From: Dimorphilus gyrociliatus
Taxonomy: Eukaryota; Annelida; Polychaeta; Dinophilidae
Length of the DNA: 64,000 nt
NCBI GenBank assembly: GCA_904063045.1
Contig: CAJFCJ010000003.1
Coordinates: 558,001 to 622,000, forward strand
Direction of reading: 5' to 3'
The position numbers were made by a program, and so were the translations under genes. How positions within the stretch are numbered: position 1 is the stretch's first letter; each line of letters begins with the position of its first letter. Shown here in pieces: positions 50,661 to 62,700 of the stretch. The notes under the pieces are model-generated. The model had not been told where the DNA came from and did not search any database. It saw nothing but the letters and a program-made list of their open reading frames with translations.

Positions 50661-53229
50661 GAACGAGAGAGAAAAACAGAGAGACAGACAGAAAGACAGA
50701 GAGGAAATAGATAGACAAATAGCTGAAGATATAGGGAAAGAAGGCGAAAGAGATTGAATGAATGAATGTATGAATGGAAGAAAATCAATATGAAATGTTG
50801 TATTAAAATTTATTGATTATGATTAAAAAACAAAGAGAGTTTTATTCACTTTTTCTGTTTATTATGTGTCTATTAAACAGAGTATATAATATATAGATAT
50901 ATATATATATTAGTATTATATATATACAGTATATATATATATACACAATATAGAACTTTTTTATTCCTTTATTTAAACTTTCATGGCGTTTTTTTTTAAT
51001 AAAAAAAACCGTTTATTAAGTCAATTCTTTTAATTCTCTAGTGTCAAGGTTATCGGACTTCACTAAGGATTTAGGCTTGAGGAAAACCCCAACTTGTTTA
51101 TAGGCTTAAACTTATCAAATATATCCGCATGATAGAATTTGGTAGAAAAAAAAAACATAAAAAAAAGAAAAAAAAAGTCCTCTCTTCCTCTCTTGATGTC
51201 TACCCCTCCCTCCATCATTCTTCCACGGCTCTTGCAAGTTCTTTACGTCTTATTATATAGAATAATTTGACATGGAAGGAGAAAAATCTTTAACAGAGCG
51301 CAGGTTTCCACTCGACTTTTGATTGTTAATAAGAGTTCAATAATTTAAAGTAAAACATCGTTTCGATCTTCATAAGCTAGGCGTTTTTTATTTAATTATT
51401 AAAATATCGACAGGTATAATTTGCCTATTTGTTAAATAGATCTTTTATGCATAATCAAATCCTATGTTTAAGGTAAATTTTAGGGTGATAATATGCCTGT
51501 TGGGTATTAAATAAAGTACATATAATACGGTGTTACACTATACAATATACAAATGAATACATATATACAATAGGCTAGATATATAAATAGAAAAGTTTAT
51601 ATATAGATTTTGATATGATTCAATCTCTTCCATAAGTGCAATTCGTAAAATGAAAAGTTTTATCTTTAATAAAATATATAGATGTTATAGTTTACTTGAG
51701 CCTTTACTGAATACTCTTTAATAAATGAAATCTGCAATTACCAAGCGTTTCCTTTCAGAACAAATAGAGTTTAAATACTGCATTCAATAGGCCTATTTAC
51801 TATACTAAAAACAAGCTGAAATGGATAAAAAGAAAAGAAAACTGGGAAAAAACTGCAAGCAATACATTTAATTCTTTATGAATATTTTATGAAAAGCGGT
51901 GAAGAACAATCGGTTTCGTAAAAGAGCGTAAGATGAAAAGACGCCGGCGTACCTGGCCGATTCGATATGTTTACATTACGTGCCGACTTGCAATATTCGA
52001 TCGACTGCAATGAATTTTGCAGTTTGATTCTGACAGCAATATTTTTACGCACTGAAAATTCTTCCTTATTCGTCGAAAACTAGAGGCATTTTTATTGAAT
52101 ATTTTATTGCTGGGCTTTTGTTGTCGAGTGAGCGAGAGAATGATTAAGTTCTGGACAAAATTGTCCGAGATTTATTCCAAGGGCGTTTCTAAAAGGGGCA
52201 ATTTCACTGCAAATTTTCCACCCGTTTCCTCCTTTCATTTGTTTTTTTTATTGTTTGAAATTGAGTGCGTAAATAGTATAAGAAAAATGGCTAGGGGCGG
52301 ATTCTTTCTGCTCAACTTTGTTGTTCAAGTGTTTAAGCGTTTCCGTTTAGGGGCTATATTGATTACTGCCTTGTTCAAATATTATTCTTTCACAATTAAT
52401 AATAATATCGTTTTTAATCAAGTAGCGCCTAATCTTCAATAGAGAACAAAATAATAAAAAGAGAATAACAAATATGCAGTACATTCTACTGCAATTTTTT
52501 TTTTGCAATAAAATTACTTTAACCTCTCCTCTTTTTTTATTATAGACTTAATGTATATATATATATATATATATGTCTATATATGTATAAGTATACGTGT
52601 GTGTTTGTGTGCGGGAAAGGTGTTTTTCTTAATCTTGACATTTTTGTATTATCAAATTAGTAATTAAATAGAATTAAGAATAGAGGGAAAACTGTAAAAT
52701 GAATCTTTGATCTGTATATAGATTAGAGAATTAAGAAAGAATTCGGGATTAAGATACTCTAGACTGGTTTCTCGTTCGTTACTCCTTTTAGTTTTTTAAT
52801 TAACTAAATGGTTGATATCAGACAGAGCGATCTTTTACAAGTAATAGAATTTGAATAGATTTACATAATGGCAATCAGTAAAAATCTCTGAAGAATTCTA
52901 CGGCCGAGCTAACACATTAGACGCAATTAGACGATTTCGTCTTTTCATACAATTTAAGGGGCCATACACAATCATGAGCGTCACTAAATTATTAATAGTA
53001 GACGAATTCGTAAGTAAAAATAATGATAGGAGACTAGGAAAGAAGAAAAGAGAAAATATATAACCTAAAGAAGCATCTGTAAAAAATCCATTAGCACCTT
53101 AGAAAACAAATTGAAGAAGAGAAAAAGAAAGGCGAATAAGGATAGTTAAAAGTTTTTGGGTAGAAAAATAAGAATCTCTATCCCTAGATAATTGAGTTGC
53201 TCTGTCGAAAAAGTCAAAAGCTGGACCGA

Positions 53230-53351
53230 CGCGATAAAGGAAAGAAAGCACCTGCCTAAACGACTGTTACATAACCGATCTCAGCCAATTAGCGCCAAAC
53301 TCTCAGTGTTGACTGCGCCACCTACCGACCGTTAGAACCAACAGTCTGTTG
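53230..53351 (+). other. Candidate 5' non-coding exon of the protocadherin gene
   Basis: A relatively GC-rich patch ends in a strong donor (tctgtt|gtaagt, GT at 53352). A matching acceptor, tgtcacag, occurs at 54069-54076, 47 bp upstream of the protocadherin ATG. Exon start is not defined. The inference rests on splice consensus and composition only. Confidence 0.35.
53316..53323 (-). promoter_or_regulatory. CTCF-like core motif (AGGTGGCG on minus)
   Basis: The minus strand reads cggtAGGTGGCGCag, the closest of the five to the insect/vertebrate CTCF core. It lies inside or next to the candidate protocadherin 5' exon, about 800 bp before the ATG. Confidence 0.45.
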
Positions 53352-54122
53352 TAAGTATCGTTGCCGTGTGGATTATTAAGAGTTGGTGAACTTAAACAAA
53401 AAAAAAGAGAGAAAAGAAAAAACGAAGCGAGAAAGCAAAGAGAAGTGAAGAGAATTAGTAATGGGAACTGTAGAAAGATGCATCTACCAAACAAACAAAG
53501 GTTTATTTTCATTTCTGTCGACAAACTAAAACATAATGTACGTTTGTTTTATATTTTTATTCTTTCGTTTATTTTCTCGTTGTACAAGAAAATTTCTTGA
53601 TATTTTTTATCTTTAAATAAAGTAAGGATATAAAAAAAAGTATAGCCTCTCTTGTACAAACTAATATAAAGACAACAACATGTATTAAGTATGTTTGTAA
53701 TACGAATTGTTAGTATTATTACTATTATAGATAGCGTACGATGGAGAGGCGTATTACAAATGTTCTTGTTATGTATAGGGAACCTATAATATATTAGAAT
53801 AATTCTATTATAAAAGCATTTAATTAAAATTGATCTATTATTGATTTATATCGATGTTTTTTAAAAAAAAAGTGCAGGAAAAGAAGAAAAAATTATATTT
53901 AAAGTCATTAAAGTAAAAAAAAAAAGAGCTATATTGAAATATACAAATAGAATATATATACAAGTTTCTTTATAGGGGAAAATAGACAACAAATGCAATT
54001 TTGATCTGTTTCCCTAATTGTCTATCATTTTTTCATGTGTTAAATATATTCGTTAAATATCTTCAAAATGTCACAGACGCCACTTGACCGCTTCGGCCTT
54101 CTTCTAAATCACATGATCGATT

Positions 54123-57100
54123 ATGCTCGCGTTAGTTTGTCTACTCCTTACTACTACTGTTTTGGGTGAGAAGATCATCGATTTTGAAATATATGATGCT
54201 ACCCCGGCTAACTTTAGTGTCGGTCCTCTTTTGAGTTCCGGTGTTAGGGAAAAGAAAATTATCCTACTCAAAACTCATGCTGGTGCCGAAAAGAATTTCA
54301 CTATTACTCCTTCCGGTATTCTCAAGACCAAAACTACTATTGATAGAGAAGCTATTTGTCCAAATAAAGCGGAATGCAATATGACTTTGGAGGCTGGGAT
54401 TTTACCTGCTGAAAACTTCCAATCCTTGACAATTAATTTAAAAATTAGGGATGTTAATGACAATACACCACGATTTCCTTTTGGGAGAATAAAAGTAAAG
54501 TTTTCCGAAGCCGCTGAACCAGGGGATTACGTGACTATTCCGCCCGCTTCTGATCCAGATTCTCCTAGGTGAATATAACTTCTCTCTCTCTCTCTCTCTG
54601 TGTCTCTCTCTCTCTCCGACCGCTTCATATCCTCTCTCACACTCATATTCTCTTATTCTCTCTCTATATCTCTCTCCCTCTCTCTCTGTCTCTCTCTCAC
54701 TCACTCTATCTGTCTCATCTCTCTCTCTCTCCCTCTCTCGATTTCAGTCACTCGCTAACTCGCTAACTCACTTACTCATTCTCTCATCTGCACGCTCCCT
54801 CTCTCCCTCTCTCCCTCACTTGCTCTTCCTATTTTCTTTTCCATATTTCTCAATCTATAATCTATTGTTGTCAGATAAGCAAAAATCGTAATCTATCTTC
54901 CATCATTCACAATTCAGCGTAGCTCTTCTCTTAGCAATTTAAAAAAAAAAAAAAACACAGACATGATATTTTATTGACAAAGAAAGTAGTTTTTTCTATT
55001 GTTTAGACGCCATTTTTTATTGATGAACGTTCTATAGTAATTATCAGAAATTTTTCGATTGGTCGACCTTGTAGGTTGTTTTTCAACCATAGCAAAACTA
55101 GTCATTTATTTAAGTATAGAATAGGATCGAGCAATTAATTCGAAAACGTTTTCTATAGGTGACCACGTGTAGCCTAAAGGCTCAATGTCACTTTTTTGAA
55201 TGGAATCTTATTCAAGAATTGAAGAGTTTGATTTAAAGATAGGAAGGTAGAAAATTTTAGGCGTCATTTTCTAAAAGTGCCTCGTTAAATATCTATTTTT
55301 ACGTTTAAAAAGTGCAATAAGCAGACTGGTTGGGATGTGAAAAAAGGCGTCTAATATAGTATAGGGTTATCTCTAAACAAATTGCCTACCGCAAGCCAAT
55401 ATACACATAAAATCCACTTTTTTTAAATATAGATATATAAATAAACGAATATACTGTATTTATATACGAATTTATATATGTATTATCCCTTTTAGGTATT
55501 CCGTTCAACGTTATGTTCTCCGAAACGCAGTGGACAGATTCAATAATAAAATATTTATTCATAAACTTATCAAGAACAAAAACGTTGGCTTGGAAAATTT
55601 AAGGATTATATTGAATTCACGACTTGACAGAGAGCTAATAGAATCTTATACTCTACAAATTTTGGCCATAGATGGTGGAGATTCTAGGAGAACGGGAACA
55701 CTTAAAGTTAGCGTTATTGTTGAGGATGCAAATGATCACGAACCAGTCTTTAAACAATCTGTCTATAAGGCAACAGTTCTTGAAAATATTACCAAGAATA
55801 CTCCTATCGTTCAAGTTTCAGCAAGCGATAAGGATTCAGGTGATAACGGAAAAGTATCTTATTCGTGGAATTCCAGAACCGAACAAAATTACGCAAATAC
55901 CTTTCGAATAGACTCAAAAAATGGAACAATTTTTCCAATTGTTCCATTAGATTTTGAAGATGTTCAGGAATATGAATTGTATGTTCTTGGCACTGACAGC
56001 GGCAGTAGTCCACGTTTCTCTCAAACCAAAGTTATTATAAATCTGGAGGACGTCAACGACAACGTACCCGATGTTCAAATAATAACATTGCACGACGACA
56101 GAGGATACGCAAGCGTAGAAGAGAATTCCAAAATTGGTTCATTTGTTGCTCATGTATCTATAACTGATCAGGATTTTGGTGATAATGGTCGAGTTAAATG
56201 TGTTATAGATGATAATGTTCCATTCGCAATGGAAAGTGGTCTAGAGAAGCAATATCAAATTGTTACGACTAAACAGTTAAATAGAGAAAAACAGAGTCAA
56301 TACTTAATAACTTTAAAGTGCAAAGATTTCGGTAAAATACCAAACGTTGCTGATAGATTAATAGACGTTAGAGTATTGGATCTCAATGATAATTCTCCAG
56401 CATTTCAAGAAATTAAAGATCACAGAGGAAAAATATTAAAAAAAGGTAAGAAAAGAAATATCTCTATTCTTTCCTTTCACCTTTGTCCGATAGGATAGTA
56501 TAAAAGAAGTACAGTGCAATAAATAGTATATATTATATATATCTAGGTATTCGATTACATAATATACAACACTATTGCATCACTTTTGGGTCCCAACTGT
56601 GTAAAGGTAGAATATTGTATAAAACTCAAAATATATACAGTTTCTTATGATAATATTAGTTGAAACAACAAACAATATGCTATAATAATAAAAATAATAA
56701 TAACTCAGACTAAGTAGTCTTGTCAAAATCTGTCTTAATTCCCTTTCGTGGCGTGGATGAATATGAAAGGAGGGGAGGATATAAGAGGAAAAAGGAGAGG
56801 GATGGGGGGAGAATCTTATTTAGGTAAATAAATTACAGTTGCCTTCGATCTAGTTTATATCCAAGTTTCATTCATTGTTTTCTTTCCCTTTCTTCTTTTT
56901 CCCTTGATATTTTCTCGTATTTTTAAGATGAAAGTAGTATCTTTTACTTATTATTCATAAAGTTATTAAATATAGAGAATTATCAACTAATTTCTATCTT
57001 TCATAGATCAGTTACAAGTTGCGGAAAATGCCAGTATTGGTCACGTGATTGCAAGAATAAGAGCTACCGATCCTGACGAAGGTAGGAACGGAAGCGTAAT

Positions 57101-59736
57101 TTATACGCTAAAACAAATTGACCGAGTAAGCGAACGGCTGTTGGAAATTGATCGTCGAAGCGGAATTATTCGTGTATCCAAGAATTTGGATAGAGAAAAA
57201 TACGGAAGAATTCGAATTAGAGTAAAGGCATCGGACGAAGGCTTAGTTAGTAAGCATACGTCGATAAAGTTGACGGTAAAGATACTAGACGTCGACGATA
57301 ATCTTCCAAAATTTGGCCAAGAAAGCTACGAAAAAAGCGTCTACGAAAACAGACCAATTGGTACATTTGTAGTTCTGGTTAGCGCTAATGATGATGATGT
57401 GAAAGATAAAGAGGTTCAGTTACGTTTCTCACGGCCCCAGGATTATCAGATTTTTGATATGGACGAGAGTGGAAGGATTACTACTAAACAAATATTCGAC
57501 AGGCAAGGGCCTATCTAATACCGTGTCTTGAGGGGATATTCTCAAATTTTACCTTCACCCTATAGTCAATAACCATTGCCACCTTTTTCCCTTTAACATT
57601 ACAATTTATTATTATTAGTACAAGAGTAAAAAGCATAACAAAGAGAGCAAGATACAGAAAAGAAACGATAGAGTGTATCTAAAGATCATATTTTTCCTTT
57701 AAAGATTATAGTTGATAATTGAGTACTTAGAGTTTAACAGACGAAAGTTTTGCCATCTTTTAACAATTCAGTACTCTCTATTCATTAACTATCTTTTTTC
57801 TGAAAGAGATTTATATAACGAGTGAATCAAAGATCACTTAACAAATCATCAATCATTTACTTATCATTCTACGCTTTGAATCGAGTGAAGCACACCTGCA
57901 CCAAATTGGATATCGAGTGCTATAAGAGTTAATTAGTAGTATTATTATGTAAAATTAATAATGTAAAGAAGAGGTCTTTTATTTTCAAGTACTATCCTAG
58001 ATAGAAACTTTGAGCAAATCTTTTCTAGTCCTTTTCTTTAAAGATCTTTGTATTAAAACCTCACCCCTACCATTGTTTGTGATTGTGTATATGTCTCTCT
58101 CTCGCTCTCTTTTCCCTCGGACAGAAAATTAAATAGGCCATTTGCCAATAGAGAAAAACGGGATTCTTATACATTAGTCGTAATAGCTACTAGTGGACCT
58201 AGCCACCGCAAAGTTCAGCAATCGGCCAGGGTTACTGTCGATATTGCCGACGAGAATGATAATAAACCTGTGTGTAATATGCCGATGCCTGCGAGGGACG
58301 GAACTGTATTTATCGCCAGAAGTTCGGGTATCGGAACAGAAGTTACCAAGTTACATTGCGAAGATGAGGATATTGGAGAAAATGCTGATTTAACTTATAT
58401 TTTATTATCAGGGGAAACGGACTTGTTCCGGTTGGACCCAAAGAACGGCCTAATTACCGTAACTGGCGATTTAAGGGAGGCGTCTTCGGAATACGTATTA
58501 GATATTAAAGTTACAGATAATGGGGAACCAAAAAACTTTACCAACGTACATTTGAAGATAAAGATCAATGATACGCAAATTGGTCAAGTAGATTCGACGC
58601 CCTTCTTCTCAAATATAACGCTCAAAGTTGTAATTGGAGTGACTTGCTTGGTTATATTGCTTGTCATCCTTCTAGTCGTAGTCATTCTCTTAAGACGGCG
58701 AAGACCGAATGATCCTATTGAAAAAGAGACACCCATCAAACCGGAAACGGAGCGGATGCTTTTTGACAAGCCTTCTAACGGCTTGACTAACACGAAGCAG
58801 ATGAACTTTAGCGCCGAATTGGTGCATGATCATTGTATGCAACCGAATAGTACAGCAATCGACGGTAGAGGTTGTTATGGAGACGAGGTGAGTTTTTAAT
58901 TTATATTTTTTCCCCTTAACCTCTTAGGATGGTCGGTTCATTCATTTTAAATAAACAAAACAAAGCAAAAAGTAAAAACAAGAAAAGGAAAGAAAAGAGA
59001 GAAAGAACTCCGCAAAACAAATATTTTATAGTTAAAGAAAAGATCATAAGATAGAGAGAAAAAAAGAGGATAAGTAAAAGAGAGAAAACGTTTTTGGTAG
59101 TTTTAATGAGACTTTTTTCTTCTTTTTTTTCCTTTTCTTTTAGTAATGCATTGCTAAGGATTCAAGTTTGAATGAGTATATTGAAGTTTTTTTCATGCAA
59201 TTACCCACAAAGCGTACGTTTGCTAGCTACAAAAAAACTGTACCATGCTACTATTCTCTCTCTCTTTTTTTTATTATTTATTTTGTTCGTACACTGTGAA
59301 GGGAAAGAGGAGCGGGAGAGGGTGGGGAAGGGAGGGGGGAGGGGAAGGGCGGGAATTATTAAATATAATGCATTATATAGAGGTGGGGACGAAAAGAGAA
59401 AAAAAACCTAATACAAACAAGCCTATAGCATCCAATTAATCATCTAGACTTTTTCCAAATATTCAAAGCCGACTATCTGGGGAACAATACGTCTCTTCTA
59501 CCAATTTTCGGTGGGTGGAACTGTTTTAATTTGCTTTAAAAAAATGCCTAATTCATCAAATTGACCAACTGCCAGCCTCTCTTTGAAAGGAACGTTTCTC
59601 TCGTTTTTTTTCCTTTTTCCATAAGTTGACAAATGTCCGAACTTAATATCGGGCATTTAGAATCGACGCTTTTACTTTTCCTTCAATGTTAACTTTTTTT
59701 CAGACGTGTATGCGTGTTAAGGAGACGTCTCTGTAA
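54123..59736 (+). CDS. Protocadherin with seven cadherin repeats, 895 aa
   Basis: Calcium-dependent homophilic adhesion receptor. Exons: 54123-54568, 55496-56445, 57007-57502, 58125-58887 and 59704-59736 (TAA), phases 2, 1, 2, 0. Intron 3 begins with GC, not GT. A signal peptide (MLALVCLLLTTTVLG) is followed by seven cadherin repeats, shown by linkers DVNDNTP (110), DANDHEP (226), DVNDNVP (334), DLNDNSP (444), DVDDNLP (560) and DENDNKP (673) plus a membrane-proximal repeat. One membrane helix spans about 798-820 and is followed by RRRR and a short tail of about 75 residues. There are no EGF or laminin-G domains and no catenin-binding motif, so it is a protocadherin, with the repeat number of the delta-1 type. 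The last exon adds TCMRVKETSL, ending in a class I PDZ ligand. Reading through the donor instead gives ...GDEVSF and a stop. Confidence 0.93.
54579..54830. repeat. CT-rich microsatellite block in protocadherin intron 1
   Basis: About 250 bp of degenerate CTCT, TCTG and CACT units just after the intron 1 donor. It makes spurious open frames on both strands. Confidence 0.85.
57503..58124 (+). other. GC-AG intron of the protocadherin
   Basis: The upstream frame runs into a stop (TAA at 57518-57520) with no usable GT. The sequence gacAG|GCAAGG is the classic GC-donor consensus, and joining it (phase 2) to the acceptor at 58123-58124 restores the cadherin reading frame through FDR-KLNRPF into SYTLVVIATSG. 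Length 622 bp. Confidence 0.75.
58888..59703 (+). other. Last intron of the protocadherin, with alternative acceptor
   Basis: 816 bp. A second strong acceptor after a long pyrimidine tract at 59142-59143 would begin an exon with TAA immediately, giving a tail that ends in ...CYGDE. The G-rich tract at 59314-59353 lies between the two acceptors. Confidence 0.5.
59314..59353 (+). other. Strong potential G-quadruplex in protocadherin intron
   Basis: Eight G runs of 3-6 over 40 bp with loops of one to three bases, on the sense strand. It is the most G-rich stretch of the window. Confidence 0.6.
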
Positions 59737-62700
59737 AAGTGATATTAAGGTAAAAATATAATCGCCAAAAATTTAGATCTCGGGTGGAAATAGAAAGAGC
59801 GCTGTATTAGCGGAAGCGTTTTGTCCTTAGCGGAGACGCTTTTAGACGGTCCGAACACATTGCATGAGCAGCACCGTTGTCCTATCAATCAACGTCTAGG
59901 CTTCTTTCCTACGCAAAGGCTAAAAGGTTCTGTCACGGTGCAACTGTCTAGGGGCGTTTCCATTCTCCGAGGGGTACGGTAGAGGTGTATACGGGTCATT
60001 GAAAAATTAGAAAGAGGTCTATATTCCTAAATTTTATTTCACTGATTCAATTTAGCCAAAAAGAGACGTTTTCGTTTATTGAGAGAAATGTTTATGGCTC
60101 GATGACTAAAGAAATTATCTTTAAACACTTTTACGCTCAAGTTCAAAGTCAAAAAAATATATAGGGAATAGAAGAGAAGATATATAGGAAAGAAGAAAAT
60201 AAAAGAATAAAAAAAGAGAGAGCATATTCTACGATCAGTTATTATAGGCTTAGAGTTACCTAAATGTTAAAAGAAAGGCCAAAGGATAAAAAATAAATTA
60301 CTTTGTTTTATAGTAAACAAAATTTTGTTTACGTAAGCTTACTATTGAAGTAAACGACCCTCATTTAAACAGACGTCTAACAAGTACCATTGAGTAGATT
60401 AGAAATTTATTTGGGAAGGGTCTTACATTAGTAGTGAATTGGGGAAAATAATATTAGTAGAAGGTAAGAAATCCCAATGGTTCTATTTGTGAGAAAGACA
60501 AATCATTGAGGGGTGGAAGAAAATTTTCTCCCCCTTTATAGCCAATACCCGAAAGATGCTCAATAGTTGCCATTAGGCATCACCGAAGAAAATTTTCGCC
60601 TGGTTTCCCGTTTCGCAATCGAATTTACAAGTAGAAAATCAAAATGGAACTTAACACTAATTTAAAACTAGTAGTTGGTCTGTGAGAAGACTTACGTATT
60701 ATATACCATCAATTTTGGTGCCAACATCCTAGTATGGCTGGATGAGAAGCATTTGGATCAGGACATAATCCATTATTGGTTAATTCTTGGGTCAATCCTG
60801 GCTTAGATATGCACATATTAAAAGATGAAAAAAAGGGGTACAGAGAGGAGGAGATTCCATTATATTTATTCAAATAACTTAAGAGAAAAAGTTCAAGTAT
60901 AAACAGAACAAAATAACAAGCTGTGTCAACACCAAACCCTCGACCGAGAGGTTAAATCTCAAGCGTCACCTCTATTGCGTAGAGGTCAAAGTTGAAGGTA
61001 TTAGAAGGAGAGTTCCCGAGATTTTAATTTTCATTTGACAAGCTAGTTGTATCCGCAAGGAATTCGATTCATAGAAATGAATTAAAACACTAGAGGCGTC
61101 TATTTTTGCCTAGCGTCTCTTGCAGTAGATTTTATTACTTTACGGTTGGCTTGACTTGAAAAGAACAGTTACACGAAGATATCTAGTCTAAGTAGACGAT
61201 TATTGGAAAAAACAATTTTCCTCTGTAAAAAATCGAAAAAAAAAGAGAAAAAGAGTTGAAACTATTCAGGTTGTTCATTTACTATAAAACCTATATATAT
61301 TGTATATTTATATACAAGTTTCCGTTCTCCTATTCCTTTTCTACAACTGTTTTGTATGTAGAAAATATTGGAAAATATAAAGACTAATCGATAATGAACG
61401 AATACACTTCGATAACTAATCGATAATCGCCAATTACCAGATGAGACGAGACGAGTGCTTTGAAGTAGCGACAAACTCCCAGAAATAGTACTTTTCGATA
61501 AGTTCTAATCGCCGTTTATTTTGGATTAGTTCGACTTTACACATTTCCCCCTCCTTCTTCTCCTATTAGCTTTTCAATATTTAAACCTTTTTCTCCTCCC
61601 ACCTACCTCCCCCCCACCCATTTTGTCCTTCTCTTCTCCAATTTTCTTTCTTTTAATGTAAATTATTTTGTCCTTAACCATTGTTGTTAGGGAATACACT
61701 ATCTTGTCACCAGAGCTGAGACCTAAAGTGGTTTTGAATTGTTTGCATAGTAATTTGTCTCTGTTAGAAAGATGAGAGAAGAAGATAGACAGAGGGGAAA
61801 AAAATATTGTCAAATACAATTAGTTTTTTTCCCTTATGCGTGCTCGTCGAGAAGTCGTAAAGATGTAATAAAGTACTACTTGACCCATTAATTTTCAATA
61901 CCGCTGGAGTCAGTTCCTTGTCACGTGATTAGTGGAAAATTTACGACAGTCATCCAACAATAATTTGAAGTTAATGCGTTTTGTGGTTCGAAAACAGTTT
62001 ACTAATAAGTAATAAGACACCGTTTGGACCGCAATTTTTCATTATCTAATTGTATTTTATAAAGTTTGCAGAGTTTTCCCAAAACGACAAAGACACGACA
62101 AGCGTTTGTCCATTTCTGTCTTAAGCCTTTATTCATTTTCTTACTCTTTTCGAAAGATTAATATTACTAGCCATCTGTGCTTTCTATTTCGAAAAGAGGG
62201 TAGTCTTAAAAACAGGCCTTTTTTTATTTGCTCTTTTTTAAAGTAAACGAAATATTTTTAGTAAAAAAGGCTAACAAAGGGAACGTGTTTTTCCGTATGA
62301 ACGAAAGAGAGAATGACTAAGTCTTATTTACATAATTAATTAAAGGAAAAAAGGAGAAAGGAGAGAAAGAGAAAGAGAGAGAGAGGTGTGGCGAGGGAAG
62401 TAGAATGTGAATAAGGAGAGGGTAAAGGAAAAGAGATACGAAAGTAAGATAGGGATAAGGAAAATAGTTAAAGAATTTGTCTAATAAGACGCTAAATGAA
62501 CTCTATGTACACTATATATATATATATACAGTATATATAAATTAGAGAAAACCTTTTGCATAATTAAGAAGATACAAATGTATTAAATTACCTATAAGAA
62601 AAAATAGTAAGATTGATTTTTTTCGACCAAAACACTTTTCGTGTTTGATAAGGATAATTATACTCGTTACTTGGATACTGAAAATAATTTTATATATATA

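Larger units (their letters stand above)
40151..54122. other. Non-coding tract, part 2 (protocadherin side)
   Basis: No gene recognised on either strand. It holds CT/GA and TGTA microsatellites (40505-40620, 41837-41870, 43925-43950, 50577-50660), a TATAAAAG at 50270-50277, five copies of the octamer TAGGCCTA (43803, 47602, 48278, 50073, 51788), a CTCF-like motif at 53316-53323 and a candidate 5' exon of the protocadherin ending near 53350. Several open frames of 60-118 codons are low-complexity (Ser/Leu/Phe or Tyr/Ile-rich) and lack splice or homology support. Confidence 0.5.

Noticed and set aside
50432-50788. 118-codon minus-strand frame and its plus-strand partner
   Set aside because: Both are translations of GA and TGTA microsatellites (Ser/Leu and Arg/Glu repeats).
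52095-52442. 115-codon plus-strand frame 2 kb upstream of the protocadherin
   Set aside because: It has some protein-like stretches but no recognisable domain, no splice support and a Phe/Leu-rich composition typical of AT-rich DNA. I could not support it.
54438-54766. Open frames on both strands in protocadherin intron 1
   Set aside because: Translations of the CT-rich microsatellite block.
60697-60815. Minus-strand exon-like segment reading PGLTQELTNNGLCPDPNASH then PAILGCWHQN before a stop, with an acceptor-like start and gtaagt nearby
   Set aside because: The frame stops before the donor, there are no partner exons and no family match. The cysteine pattern alone is not enough.
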